A stretch of DNA of 26,123 nucleotides, from NCBI GenBank assembly GCA_000436915.1, contig HF993935.1, positions 9,143 through 35,265 on the forward strand. Reading direction: 5' to 3'. The translations under genes and the position numbers were made by a program. The notes under the pieces are model-generated. The model was not told the origin of the DNA and did no database searches. It saw only the letters and a program-made list of their open reading frames with translations. Below, in pieces: positions 8,907 to 15,242 of this stretch; the stretch's first letter is position 1; each line of letters opens with the position of its first letter. The DNA is from Prevotella sp. CAG:1092. GTDB lineage: Bacteria > Bacteroidota > Bacteroidia > Bacteroidales > Bacteroidaceae.

Positions 8907-9448
8907 CAACAGATAAGAAAGAACTAAGAAAACTGATAAGACAACGCAAACGACAATTCTCTGACAGCCAACTGCAGGAATTGTCGTTTGCTGTAACTGA
9001 GAGTCTTGTCGCCCACCCTCGCATCAAAGAGGCAAAGGTGGTAATGGCGTATTGCTCATTAGCAGACGAAGTTTACACCCGTTCTTTGATAGACAAACTC
9101 AGGGCTATGGGCAAAATCGTGGTGTTGCCAGTAGTGCTCGACGACACAAGGATGGAAGTTAGAATCTATAATGATGCTAACGACCTAAAAGAAGGAGCCT
9201 ATGGCATAAGCGAACCTGCAGGTATACGCTACGACGAAATAGAAAACATCGAAGTGGCTATAGTGCCAGGCATGGCTTTCGATAAAGATGGTCACAGACT
9301 TGGTCGTGGCAAAGGCTACTACGACCGTTTCTTGTCGCAGATACCATATATATATAAAATAGGTGTATGCTTCGGATTCCAACTGTTGGACAATGTGCCA
9401 TCAGCAGAATACGACATTATAATGGATGAAGTTGTCAATACACCTTGA
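8903..9448 (+). CDS. fau: 5-formyltetrahydrofolate cyclo-ligase
   Basis: 181 residues, the normal length. It converts 5-formyl-THF to 5,10-methenyl-THF using ATP, recycling an inhibitory folate. The N-terminal basic segment DKKELRKLIRQRKRQF matches the nucleotide-binding start of the family, VVLPVV lies near residue 73, and the signature GHRLGRGKGYYDRFL near residues 132-146 is diagnostic. The start codon shares ATGA with the S41 protease stop. The gene converges on the DUF721 gene, with the two 3' ends overlapping by 14 bp and no terminator visible between them. Confidence 0.93.
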   Translation: MTTDKKELRKLIRQRKRQFSDSQLQELSFAVTESLVAHPRIKEAKVVMAYCSLADEVYTRSLIDKLRAMGKIVVLPVVLDDTRMEVRIYNDANDLKEGAYGISEPAGIRYDEIENIEVAIVPGMAFDKDGHRLGRGKGYYDRFLSQIPYIYKIGVCFGFQLLDNVPSAEYDIIMDEVVNTP

Positions 9449-9725
9449 TATCGCTAATGATGAAGCTGCCCACCTGCTCGTTAAGTCGCTTAACAAGCTG
9501 TTGGCGCATCATAGCCAAATCCTGGCGTAACGCAGGATTCACGATTTTCACATACAACGTTTGATTTTGTATGAACTTCTCTGTGGTATAACGAGCCACT
9601 ATGCGTCCCGTTACCGTTTCCCAAGAATCGATGAGGCGCTTCTGCTGCAATGGCGTTTCAAGACCTTCTTCTCGCAGAAGCTGCTGTAGCACGTCGGCTA
9701 CAGATTTTACTTCACGTCTAAACAT
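9435..9725 (-). CDS. DUF721 / DciA-like protein
   Basis: 96 residues. The LIDSWETVTGRIVARYT segment followed by a KH-like pattern (LYVKIVNPALRQDLAMMRQQLVKRLN) is characteristic of DUF721. Part of this family is DciA, the ancestral loader of the DnaB replicative helicase in bacteria that lack DnaC. The gene follows recF with an 8-nt overlap, an arrangement common in Bacteroidetes that supports a role in DNA replication. Its 3' end overlaps the convergent cyclo-ligase gene by 14 bp. Direct DciA function is inferred from family knowledge. Confidence 0.85.
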   Translation of the reverse strand: MFRREVKSVADVLQQLLREEGLETPLQQKRLIDSWETVTGRIVARYTTEKFIQNQTLYVKIVNPALRQDLAMMRQQLVKRLNEQVGSFIISDIKVY

Positions 9726-10836
9726 CTTGTTCCTCCTTTTTCTCTTTTATTATTCCGTCGGCTACATCGAATAGTTTGTAGTCGAGCACCGAATGCTGCA
9801 ATATCTTGTCAAGATGGTCACGATTGGTGTCGGTGATAAATATCTGACCATAGCTATCGCCAGAAACCAACTTCACTATCTCCTCAACCCTCTTGGCATC
9901 AAGCTTATCAAAGATATCGTCGAGAAGGAGCAACGGAGTGGTTTTGGCAGCTGTACGACGAAGAATATCAAACTGCGCAAGCTTCAAGGCAATAACGAAA
10001 GTCTTGGTCTGACCCTGCGATCCCTCACGTTTCATCATATATCCGCCAAGTTTCATCTCTAAATCGTCGCGATGAATGCCATGCAGACTATAACCTACGG
10101 CTCTATCCTTAAACCTGTCACGACGAATAACATCGAGCAATGGTCCTCGCTGGCAATGCGAAATATATTCTAAGCTCACTTGCTCCGAATTGCCCGATAT
10201 ACGCTGGTATACGTTTTGAAATATCGGTACAAGTTCATTTACGAAAGCTGCACGCTTAGCATATATTATCTCGCCCTGCTGAGCCATTTCTTCTTCCAAT
10301 ATTTCAATCAACATCACATCAGGCTCATCCTCTTGTTTAAGCAAAGCGTTGCGCTGTTGCAAAGCCTTATTATACTTATTCAGAGCCTCTATATATGTGA
10401 TATCGCATTGAGCTATAACCATATCCATCAGTCTGCGTCGCTCCTCGCTACCTCCCTCAACAAGTAGAGAATCGGAAGGAGAAACAAACACCAACGGAAC
10501 AAGTCCGATATGTTGCGAAAAACGTTTATATTCTTTCTTATTACGCTTAAAATGTTTCTTTGAGCCACGCTTCATGCCGGCATACACCACATCCATATTA
10601 TCATTCTCGTCTGTGTAAGTACCTTCAACAACAAAAAAGTCGGCATCGTGCTTAATATTCAGCGAGTCGATATTAGAATATGCGCTCTTGCAAAACGACA
10701 AATAGTAGATGGCATCGAGCATATTGGTCTTTCCCATACCATTATGTCCGACGAAACAATTTATATTAGGCGAGAAAGAAAGTTCTGCGCTCTCTATGTT
10801 CTTATAGTTAAAAATCGATATCTTCTGCAGTATCAT
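9718..10836 (-). CDS. recF: DNA replication/repair protein RecF
   Basis: 372 residues, normal for RecF. It is an SMC-like ATPase that works with RecO and RecR in loading RecA at single-strand gaps. The N-terminus MILQKISIFNYKNIESAEL is typical. Walker A is GHNGMGKT at residues 30-37, the signature is SQGQTKTFVIALKLAQ, and Walker B is PLLLLDDIFDKLD. The reading frame is open upstream to 11013, but the extension is hydrophobic, unlike RecF, and crosses the recF promoter, so the ATG at 10836 is taken. It overlaps the DUF721 gene by 8 nt and is divergent from the TPR gene. Confidence 0.95.
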   Translation of the reverse strand: MILQKISIFNYKNIESAELSFSPNINCFVGHNGMGKTNMLDAIYYLSFCKSAYSNIDSLNIKHDADFFVVEGTYTDENDNMDVVYAGMKRGSKKHFKRNKKEYKRFSQHIGLVPLVFVSPSDSLLVEGGSEERRRLMDMVIAQCDITYIEALNKYNKALQQRNALLKQEDEPDVMLIEILEEEMAQQGEIIYAKRAAFVNELVPIFQNVYQRISGNSEQVSLEYISHCQRGPLLDVIRRDRFKDRAVGYSLHGIHRDDLEMKLGGYMMKREGSQGQTKTFVIALKLAQFDILRRTAAKTTPLLLLDDIFDKLDAKRVEEIVKLVSGDSYGQIFITDTNRDHLDKILQHSVLDYKLFDVADGIIKEKKEEQDV

Positions 10837-10887
10837 AATTGTGATGATGCTAATGGCAAAACTGCCGTGTATAGCATTAAGCCAATG

Positions 10888-10895
10888 CAAAGTTA
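10888..10895 (-). promoter_or_regulatory. -7 box of recF
   Basis: The minus strand reads TAACTTTG (TAnnTTTG), giving a leader of about 45 nt before the recF ATG. No TTTG -33 box is evident, so this is a partial match. Confidence 0.55.
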
Positions 10896-10958
10896 CCCAT
10901 TTATTAATGAAAAACGAAAAAAGTATATGATAAATTTCCATAAGTGAAAGAATTTCAG

Positions 10959-10966
10959 TAATTTTG
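10959..10966 (+). promoter_or_regulatory. -7 box of the TPR-ribH operon
   Basis: TAATTTTG matches TAnnTTTG, 40 bp before the ATG at 11007. It lies in the 170-bp gap shared with the divergent recF promoter; the two -7 boxes are 63 bp apart. Confidence 0.6.
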
Positions 10967-11006
10967 CCACGCTTAATTATGCAATAATAAAAAATCAAAA
11001 ATAATA

Positions 11007-11702
11007 ATGGCAAACAAAAATGAGCAGACAGTACAAGAGACTGTCACAAAATCAGAAGCTTTCTTCGATAAGAATAAGAAAGCTATCGCCTATGGCGTAA
11101 TCGCAATCCTCGTTATCATCGCAGGTTTCTTCTGCTACAAAGAGTTCGTTGGCAACCCACGTGAAGCAAAGGCAAGCACAGCTTTGGCTCGCGGTCAGGA
11201 GTATTTCGGTATGGAGCAGTATGACAAGGCTCTTAACGGTGATGGCGCTGGCTATGCAGGATTCGTTAAGATAGCAAGCGACTACAGCAGCACAGACGCT
11301 GGTAACCTCGCAAACCTTTATGCAGGACTTAGCTATGCTTTCCTTGGCAAAAATCAGGAAGCTTTGAAATACCTCAATGAATTTTCTACTTCCAGCGACG
11401 CTATGGTTAGCCCTGCTGCTGTTGCTGCTCGTGGTAACGTATACGCTAAGCTTGGTAAGCTCGACGAAGCTGTTAAGGACCTCAAGAAGGCTGCTGACAT
11501 GGCTGACTCTAAGGCTAAGAACGGTAAGAACATGAGCCTTTCACCAACATTCTTGCTTCAGGCTGGTATCATCCTCGAGTCACAGAAGAAGAATGACGAG
11601 GCTGCTGAAATTTACAACAACATCAAGAAGAACTATGTCAACTGCATGCTCGTACAGAGCCAGGAGATTGACAAGTATATCGAAAGAGCTACTTTGAAAT
11701 AA
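11007..11702 (+). CDS. Inner-membrane-anchored tetratricopeptide-repeat protein (YfgM-like layout)
   Basis: 231 residues. A cytoplasmic N-terminus of about 27 residues is followed by a single membrane helix (about 28-46, AYGVIAILVIIAGFFCY) and a periplasmic domain of helical repeats, including AGLSYAFLGKNQEALKYL and ARGNVYAKLGKLDEAVKDL, which fit the TPR pattern. The layout (short N-terminus, one helix, TPR domain) resembles YfgM of proteobacteria, a partner of periplasmic chaperones and the Sec translocon, but homology beyond the layout is not shown. The stop codon shares one base with the ribH ATG (TAATG), so translation is probably coupled. Its codon use favours highly expressed-type codons (GCT, GGT, AAG). 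Confidence 0.8.
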   Translation: MANKNEQTVQETVTKSEAFFDKNKKAIAYGVIAILVIIAGFFCYKEFVGNPREAKASTALARGQEYFGMEQYDKALNGDGAGYAGFVKIASDYSSTDAGNLANLYAGLSYAFLGKNQEALKYLNEFSTSSDAMVSPAAVAARGNVYAKLGKLDEAVKDLKKAADMADSKAKNGKNMSLSPTFLLQAGIILESQKKNDEAAEIYNNIKKNYVNCMLVQSQEIDKYIERATLK

Positions 11703-12178
11703 TGGCAACAGCACTTCATAACCTATCAGATTACGAATTCGACAAGATTCCTGATGCCAGCAACATGTGCTTCGGCATAGTAGTAGCAGAATGGAATCCT
11801 GAGATAACAGGCGCATTGCTTAAGGGTGCTGTAGACACTCTCGAGCGTCATGGAGCCATCGACGAGAATATCCATGTAAAGACTGTTCCTGGAAGTTTCG
11901 AACTTGTATATGGAGCACGCCAAATGGTTTTGAACGGCGGCTACGACGCTGTGATAATTCTCGGAAGCGTGATACGTGGTGAGACCCCTCACTTCGACTA
12001 TATCTGCCAAGGCGTTACATACGGCATCGCTCGCTTGAACGCAACACAGGACACTCCTGTAATCTTTGGTTTGCTGACTACCGACGACCTTGAGCAGGCT
12101 CAGGCTCGTAGTGGTGGTAAGCTCGGCAACAAGGGTGACGAATGTGCAATAGACGCCATAAAGATGGCTAAGTTCTAA
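11702..12178 (+). CDS. ribH: 6,7-dimethyl-8-ribityllumazine synthase
   Basis: 158 residues. It condenses 5-amino-6-ribitylaminouracil with 3,4-dihydroxy-2-butanone 4-phosphate, the penultimate step of riboflavin synthesis. Recognisable segments are VVAEWNPEITGALLKGA, VPGSFELVYGARQM, VIILGSVIRGETPHFDYIC with the conserved catalytic-site His at residue 97, and GLLTTDDLEQAQARSGG. It is cotranscribed with the TPR protein gene and ends at a strong terminator. No FMN riboswitch is visible upstream of the operon, and no other rib gene is in the window. Confidence 0.96.
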   Translation: MATALHNLSDYEFDKIPDASNMCFGIVVAEWNPEITGALLKGAVDTLERHGAIDENIHVKTVPGSFELVYGARQMVLNGGYDAVIILGSVIRGETPHFDYICQGVTYGIARLNATQDTPVIFGLLTTDDLEQAQARSGGKLGNKGDECAIDAIKMAKF

Positions 12179-12231
12179 TAGAACACCTCTATTTATCATA
12201 CGATATCAAATTCAATATCATACGATACAGC

Positions 12232-12272
12232 AAAAGGCTGCAAGGGTTTTATCCGCTTGCAGCCTTTTCTTA
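12232..12272 (+). terminator. Rho-independent terminator after ribH
   Basis: A perfect 13-bp stem, AAAAGGCTGCAAG paired with CTTGCAGCCTTTT, with an 11-nt loop, then TCTTATTATTCTT. It lies 53 bp after the ribH stop. Confidence 0.9.
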
Positions 12273-12351
12273 TTATTCTTTCTTCTTACAAGATTAATAC
12301 ATAAAATTAGCTTGGTAAGTCCTCATTTCTTACTAAAGCCAAAAAGTCTAT

Positions 12352-12397
12352 TATATTACCATTTCGTTCAACAGCTGTTGAACGGTAAAGTAATATA
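12352..12397. repeat. Palindromic element A (CGTTCAAC-agct-GTTGAACG core)
   Basis: The core at 12365-12384 is a perfect 20-bp palindrome, CGTTCAACAGCTGTTGAACG. It is flanked symmetrically, after 5-nt spacers, by TATATTAC (12352-12359) and GTAATATA (12390-12397), so 46 nt can fold into one long hairpin with a small internal loop. Confidence 0.8.
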
Positions 12398-12406
12398 TGA
12401 TAAGTG

Positions 12407-12465
12407 GCTAAGTATTATACCTTCTATGACCGTTCAACCTCTGTTGAACGAAAGAGATACTTAGC
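12407..12465. repeat. Palindromic element B, inverted relative to A
   Basis: The core at 12431-12450 is CGTTCAAC-ctct-GTTGAACG, with outer arms GCTAAGTAT (12407-12415) and ATACTTAGC (12457-12465). Including flanks, the reverse complement of A's core region reads ACCGTTCAAC..GTTGAACGAAA, and B reads the same on the plus strand, so A and B are inverted copies of one element, 66 bp apart centre to centre. Confidence 0.75.
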
Positions 12466-12529
12466 ATTCAATTTCTATACCTATATTATAATAGGATTGG
12501 ACAATATATATTTGTATCCATTTCAAGTA

Positions 12530-13102
12530 TTAAACACCATCATCATCGGCATCCTCAATCTCAACATCGTCGGCAGTATCGAGCTGAGTGTCCTTAGTAA
12601 TCTGTATACTGCCAAGACGATGAAGCTTGAGCACAAGAGGAATATACTCGTCGCTCGACTTATCAGGCGAACCTACGCTTGCAGCAAAATACAGATAGTT
12701 GTCGTCACACTTCACATATACAATACCGAGCAATGCTCCATTCTTTCGATACTGCTCAGTAAGGCAACTATTGAAATCTTTCTTGGAGAAAGTGTGCGAA
12801 TAGAAAGTGGTGCCATCAGCTCTTACCACACGTAGACGAATAATGTTGTCGAAATATTTGGTAGCACCCTCAGTAATTTGTGGCAAAGAGTCGCAAGCTG
12901 TTAGCTTTGTCTCAATGGTATATGAATTATCAAGCCAGCTGACCTTCATAGTCTGCTCATAGTCACCCATCTTTTGTGTAGCCTTTGGCTTTGTGGGCTT
13001 AGGTTTTTGGGTTATAATGATATTCGATTTCTTTTCTTCCTTACAGCCTGTGATAACAGCTACCATCATAGCCAAGGAAGCAAGTAGCAAAGTCTTCTTC
13101 AT
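12530..13102 (-). CDS. DUF4738-type lipoprotein
   Basis: 190 residues. The signal peptide ends in VITGC with Cys20 as the predicted lipidation site. A Lys/Pro/Thr-rich linker (about residues 30-43) leads to a beta-rich domain (WLDNSYTIETKLTACDSLP, FYSHTFSKKDFN, YVKCDDNYLYFAASVGS). The last 16 or so residues are strongly acidic (DTADDVEIEDADDDG). It most resembles the Bacteroidales lipoprotein family DUF4738, of unknown function; that assignment is from memory of the pattern. It has its own complete promoter directly behind the terminator of the DUF4890 gene. Confidence 0.7.
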   Translation of the reverse strand: MKKTLLLASLAMMVAVITGCKEEKKSNIIITQKPKPTKPKATQKMGDYEQTMKVSWLDNSYTIETKLTACDSLPQITEGATKYFDNIIRLRVVRADGTTFYSHTFSKKDFNSCLTEQYRKNGALLGIVYVKCDDNYLYFAASVGSPDKSSDEYIPLVLKLHRLGSIQITKDTQLDTADDVEIEDADDDGV

Positions 13103-13171
13103 CTATTCTCTGTGGGTTAAAAAGTTAAATTGGCATTATAGGATGCCAATATATAATGTTTTGTTATTTTG

Positions 13172-13203
13172 CAAAGGTAGTAATAAATAAGTAAAATAAC
13201 AAA
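13172..13203 (-). promoter_or_regulatory. Complete Bacteroidetes promoter of the DUF4738 gene
   Basis: The minus strand carries TTTG (13200-13203), a 20-bp spacer and TACCTTTG (13172-13179), an excellent match to the -33/-7 consensus. The TTTG is the end of the T-run of the preceding gene's terminator. The leader is about 65 nt. Confidence 0.8.
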
Positions 13204-13234
13204 AAAAGCACCCCCTATTCACATAGAAGATGCT
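13201..13234 (-). terminator. Probable terminator of the DUF4890 gene
   Basis: On the minus strand, AGCA pairs with TGCT and an inner CTAT-gtga-ATAG stem follows, then seven T. The stem is imperfect, so this is a moderate call based mainly on position and the T-run. Confidence 0.5.
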
Positions 13235-13280
13235 CATGCTTATTAATATAAGCCACTGACATTGAGTTATTATACATAAA

Positions 13281-13769
13281 TTACTCTGCGTTTTCTCCAA
13301 TTGTCAACTGCTGGCCATTCTGCTGTCCCATACCAGGACGACGACCTTGCATGCCTGGGCGACGACGGAAGTTTGCCTTGCGGTGTGCCTTCATCTCGTC
13401 GTATTTCTTAGCTTGCTCGGCAGTAAGAAACGACTTCAATCGTTTGTCGTATTTCTCCATCTGCTCCTTGCCGTTGGCAATCATATCGCGAAACGACTTC
13501 ACCTTTGTTGTGTCATTACCAAGTGTTGGACGTGGAGGTCTGCCTGGGCGAAGACCACCCATAACATCAGCATATTCTGTATTTAGGGCCAAGAGCGAAT
13601 CTGCCTGGGCTGCATTAAGATTTAATTCTTTAACCATACGCTCTGTGCGCATCTTTGTCATTTCTGTCTTGTCAAAATGACGGTGAGGACGATTTGCGTT
13701 CTGCTGTTGAGCAAACGACATTGTTGATACCATCAACGCCATTGCCATAATCATTATTACCTTTTTCAT
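13281..13769 (-). CDS. DUF4890-type periplasmic protein (Spy/LTXXQ-like)
   Basis: 162 residues with a cleavable signal peptide (about residues 1-20, ending MSFAQ). The mature protein is basic and helical: KMRTERMVKELNLNAAQADSLLALN and LKSFLTAEQAKKYDEMKAHR are two LTxxQ-like segments as in the Spy/CpxP family of envelope stress proteins. The C-terminus is rich in Arg, Gly and Met (RRRPGMQGRRPGMGQQNGQQ). Bacteroidetes homologues are annotated DUF4890. A periplasmic chaperone or metal-stress role is inferred from the Spy-like pattern. It is divergent from the DUF4230 operon and has no TAnnTTTG box of its own, which suggests regulated or alternative-sigma control. Confidence 0.75.
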   Translation of the reverse strand: MKKVIMIMAMALMVSTMSFAQQQNANRPHRHFDKTEMTKMRTERMVKELNLNAAQADSLLALNTEYADVMGGLRPGRPPRPTLGNDTTKVKSFRDMIANGKEQMEKYDKRLKSFLTAEQAKKYDEMKAHRKANFRRRPGMQGRRPGMGQQNGQQLTIGENAE

Positions 13770-13814
13770 ATCGGTTATTGTTTAAATTAAGAGTTCTATA
13801 GTTGTTACTTTCTT

Positions 13815-13840
13815 TTGTGTCAACACAATTATATGACACA
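13815..13840. promoter_or_regulatory. Dyad-symmetric possible operator upstream of the DUF4890 gene
   Basis: TTGTGTCAACACAA (13815-13828) is a 14-base near-palindrome (6-bp arms, 2-base centre). It overlaps a second inverted repeat, TGTGTCA (13816-13822) with TGACACA (13834-13840). The site is 46-71 bp before the DUF4890 ATG, and the regulator is unknown. Confidence 0.35.
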
Positions 13841-13910
13841 GCAAAGAGTGAAAAGTTTAAAGCGAAACTAAAAAAACATGTTAAACAATATAAATATGGC
13901 ATTTATTTCG

Positions 13911-13918
13911 TACCTTTG
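13911..13918 (+). promoter_or_regulatory. -7 box of the DUF4230 operon
   Basis: TACCTTTG, 20 bp before the ATG at 13939, so the leader is only about 13 nt. There is no TTTG at the -33 position. Confidence 0.6.
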
Positions 13919-13938
13919 CCAACAAAAAGCAACGTAAT

Positions 13939-14607
13939 ATGAAGTTTTTCATTTCATCATTAATAATATCCTTAGCTTTGCTTTCCGCTTGCACAAAAAG
14001 TGAAAAGCAAGAAGTAAAGCCTGAGCCTGTAAGCATCGACACTATACCGACAATGGTGATGCAGATACAGAAATGCTCACGATTATACACCACAGAATAT
14101 AAAATAAGGAGAATCATCACTCACAACGATAAGAAACAAATGTCGGGTTCGATAATGAGCAAGAAGTTTACTATCGATATTCCTGTGGGCGAACGACAGA
14201 TTGCAATACCTGTAAATGCTACTCTAAAGGCATATATAGACCTAAGTTCTTTCTCTGCTGACAACATTAGGAAGAAGGGCGAGAAGATAGAGGTGGTATT
14301 GCCAGACCCACAGATTATAATGACGAGCACCAAGATAGAACACGACGAGGTGAAACAACATGTGGCTATGCTCAGAAGCAATTTTACCGACGAGGAGCTG
14401 ACGAGATATCAACAGCAAGGTCGCGATTCTATCATCAACGACATTCCAAAGCTCGGACTGATAGAAGCATCGCGCGAGAGCTCGGCTCGCACCATCATTC
14501 CAATATTGGAACAGATGGGATACAAACAAGAGAATATCACCGTAACCTTCAGAAAGAGGTTTACTTTGTCTGACCTGCCAAAACTTTTGAAGAATGGAGA
14601 AATCTAA
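13939..14607 (+). CDS. DUF4230 lipoprotein
   Basis: 222 residues. The signal peptide ends LLSAC, with Cys18 as the predicted lipidated residue. The body matches DUF4230: TTEYKIRRIITHNDKK, then VGERQIAIPVNATLKAYIDLS, GEKIEVVLPDPQIIMTSTKI, and a helical part ending ARTIIPILEQMGYKQENITVTF. The family is widespread, its function is unknown, and it always appears membrane-attached. The next gene is a second DUF4230 protein in a different frame, overlapping by 14 nt, so the two paralogues are translated together and may form a hetero-oligomer. Confidence 0.85.
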   Translation: MKFFISSLIISLALLSACTKSEKQEVKPEPVSIDTIPTMVMQIQKCSRLYTTEYKIRRIITHNDKKQMSGSIMSKKFTIDIPVGERQIAIPVNATLKAYIDLSSFSADNIRKKGEKIEVVLPDPQIIMTSTKIEHDEVKQHVAMLRSNFTDEELTRYQQQGRDSIINDIPKLGLIEASRESSARTIIPILEQMGYKQENITVTFRKRFTLSDLPKLLKNGEI

Positions 14608-15214
14608 CAAGACTAAGGTCATACTAAACTTGCTATTCGGCAACTACAAGCTTATAGTGCCAGCAATAGTTATGATAGCCATCGTAATAGGTATAGTGGC
14701 TTGGCTCAATCGAGATAACAGTATCGAGATAGGAAATTCTAACGACGATATAGAAATTAGTGATGCACAGATAACAAGCATACGCAACATTGGCGAATGG
14801 GAGTTTATGTCGATAAACGATGAGGAGATTGTAGATACCATTAGGCGTGGTTTCTTTGGCGACGACCAACTGGCACGTATATATTATGGTACTGTGCGCT
14901 TGGGCGTAAACCTGCATGAAGCTGCAGAAGATTGGCTCACTATCGACAAAGATACCATCATAGCTAAAGTGCCAAAGATAAAAGTGCTCGATGAAGACTT
15001 TATCGATGAGGCTCGCACTCGTGCTTTCTATGCCGAAGGCAAATGGTCGGCAGCCGACTACAAGGCTCTATACAAACAAGCATACAGGAAAATGCGCGAG
15101 AGATGTCTTACACCTTCGAATATAAAAAGTGCTCAAAACAATGGCGATATACAGATTGCCAACCTACTCCACTCTATGGGCTACGAACATGTTAAGATAG
15201 AATGGGAGAAATAA
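14594..15214 (+). CDS. DUF4230 protein with N-terminal membrane anchor
   Basis: 206 residues. It has one membrane helix at about residues 18-38 (LIVPAIVMIAIVIGIVAWL) and no lipobox, then a domain with the same order of elements as its upstream neighbour: ISDAQITSIRNIGEWEF, ARIYYGTVRLGVNLHEA, IIAKVPKIKVLDED, and a C-terminal IANLLHSMGYEHVKIEWEK. Sequence identity to the neighbour is low, so the duplication is old. The start codon lies 14 bases inside the preceding gene. 28 bp separate it from the AGCS symporter gene, probably in the same operon. Confidence 0.82.
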   Translation: MEKSNKTKVILNLLFGNYKLIVPAIVMIAIVIGIVAWLNRDNSIEIGNSNDDIEISDAQITSIRNIGEWEFMSINDEEIVDTIRRGFFGDDQLARIYYGTVRLGVNLHEAAEDWLTIDKDTIIAKVPKIKVLDEDFIDEARTRAFYAEGKWSAADYKALYKQAYRKMRERCLTPSNIKSAQNNGDIQIANLLHSMGYEHVKIEWEK

Positions 15215-15242
15215 TATAGTATTAACGACAACAACACAAAAC

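Larger units (their letters stand above)
12273..12529. other. Gene-free gap between two convergent units, holding a double palindrome
   Basis: 257 bp with no ORF of note, no tRNA and no full promoter. Its content is the pair of CGTTCAAC/GTTGAACG inverted repeats listed separately, plus AT-rich sequence. Because both flanking genes end here, it is not a normal gene control region. Confidence 0.7.

Noticed and set aside
10837..11013. In-frame extension upstream of recF adding 59 residues
   Set aside because: The extension is hydrophobic, unlike any RecF N-terminus, and crosses the recF -7 box and the divergent promoter. The ATG at 10836 gives a standard RecF.
12507..12514. TATATTTG on the plus strand near the end of the DUF4738 gene
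   Set aside because: No -33 box and only antisense sequence downstream; likely chance.
12273..12529. Invertible promoter segment like those of Bacteroides capsule loci
   Set aside because: The inverted copies flank only about 46 bp without a promoter match, both neighbouring genes end here, and no invertase gene is present.
12404..12835. 143-codon plus-strand ORF
   Set aside because: It runs through the palindromes and then antisense to the DUF4738 lipoprotein gene, which has a signal peptide and a full promoter. The ORF product has no family features.
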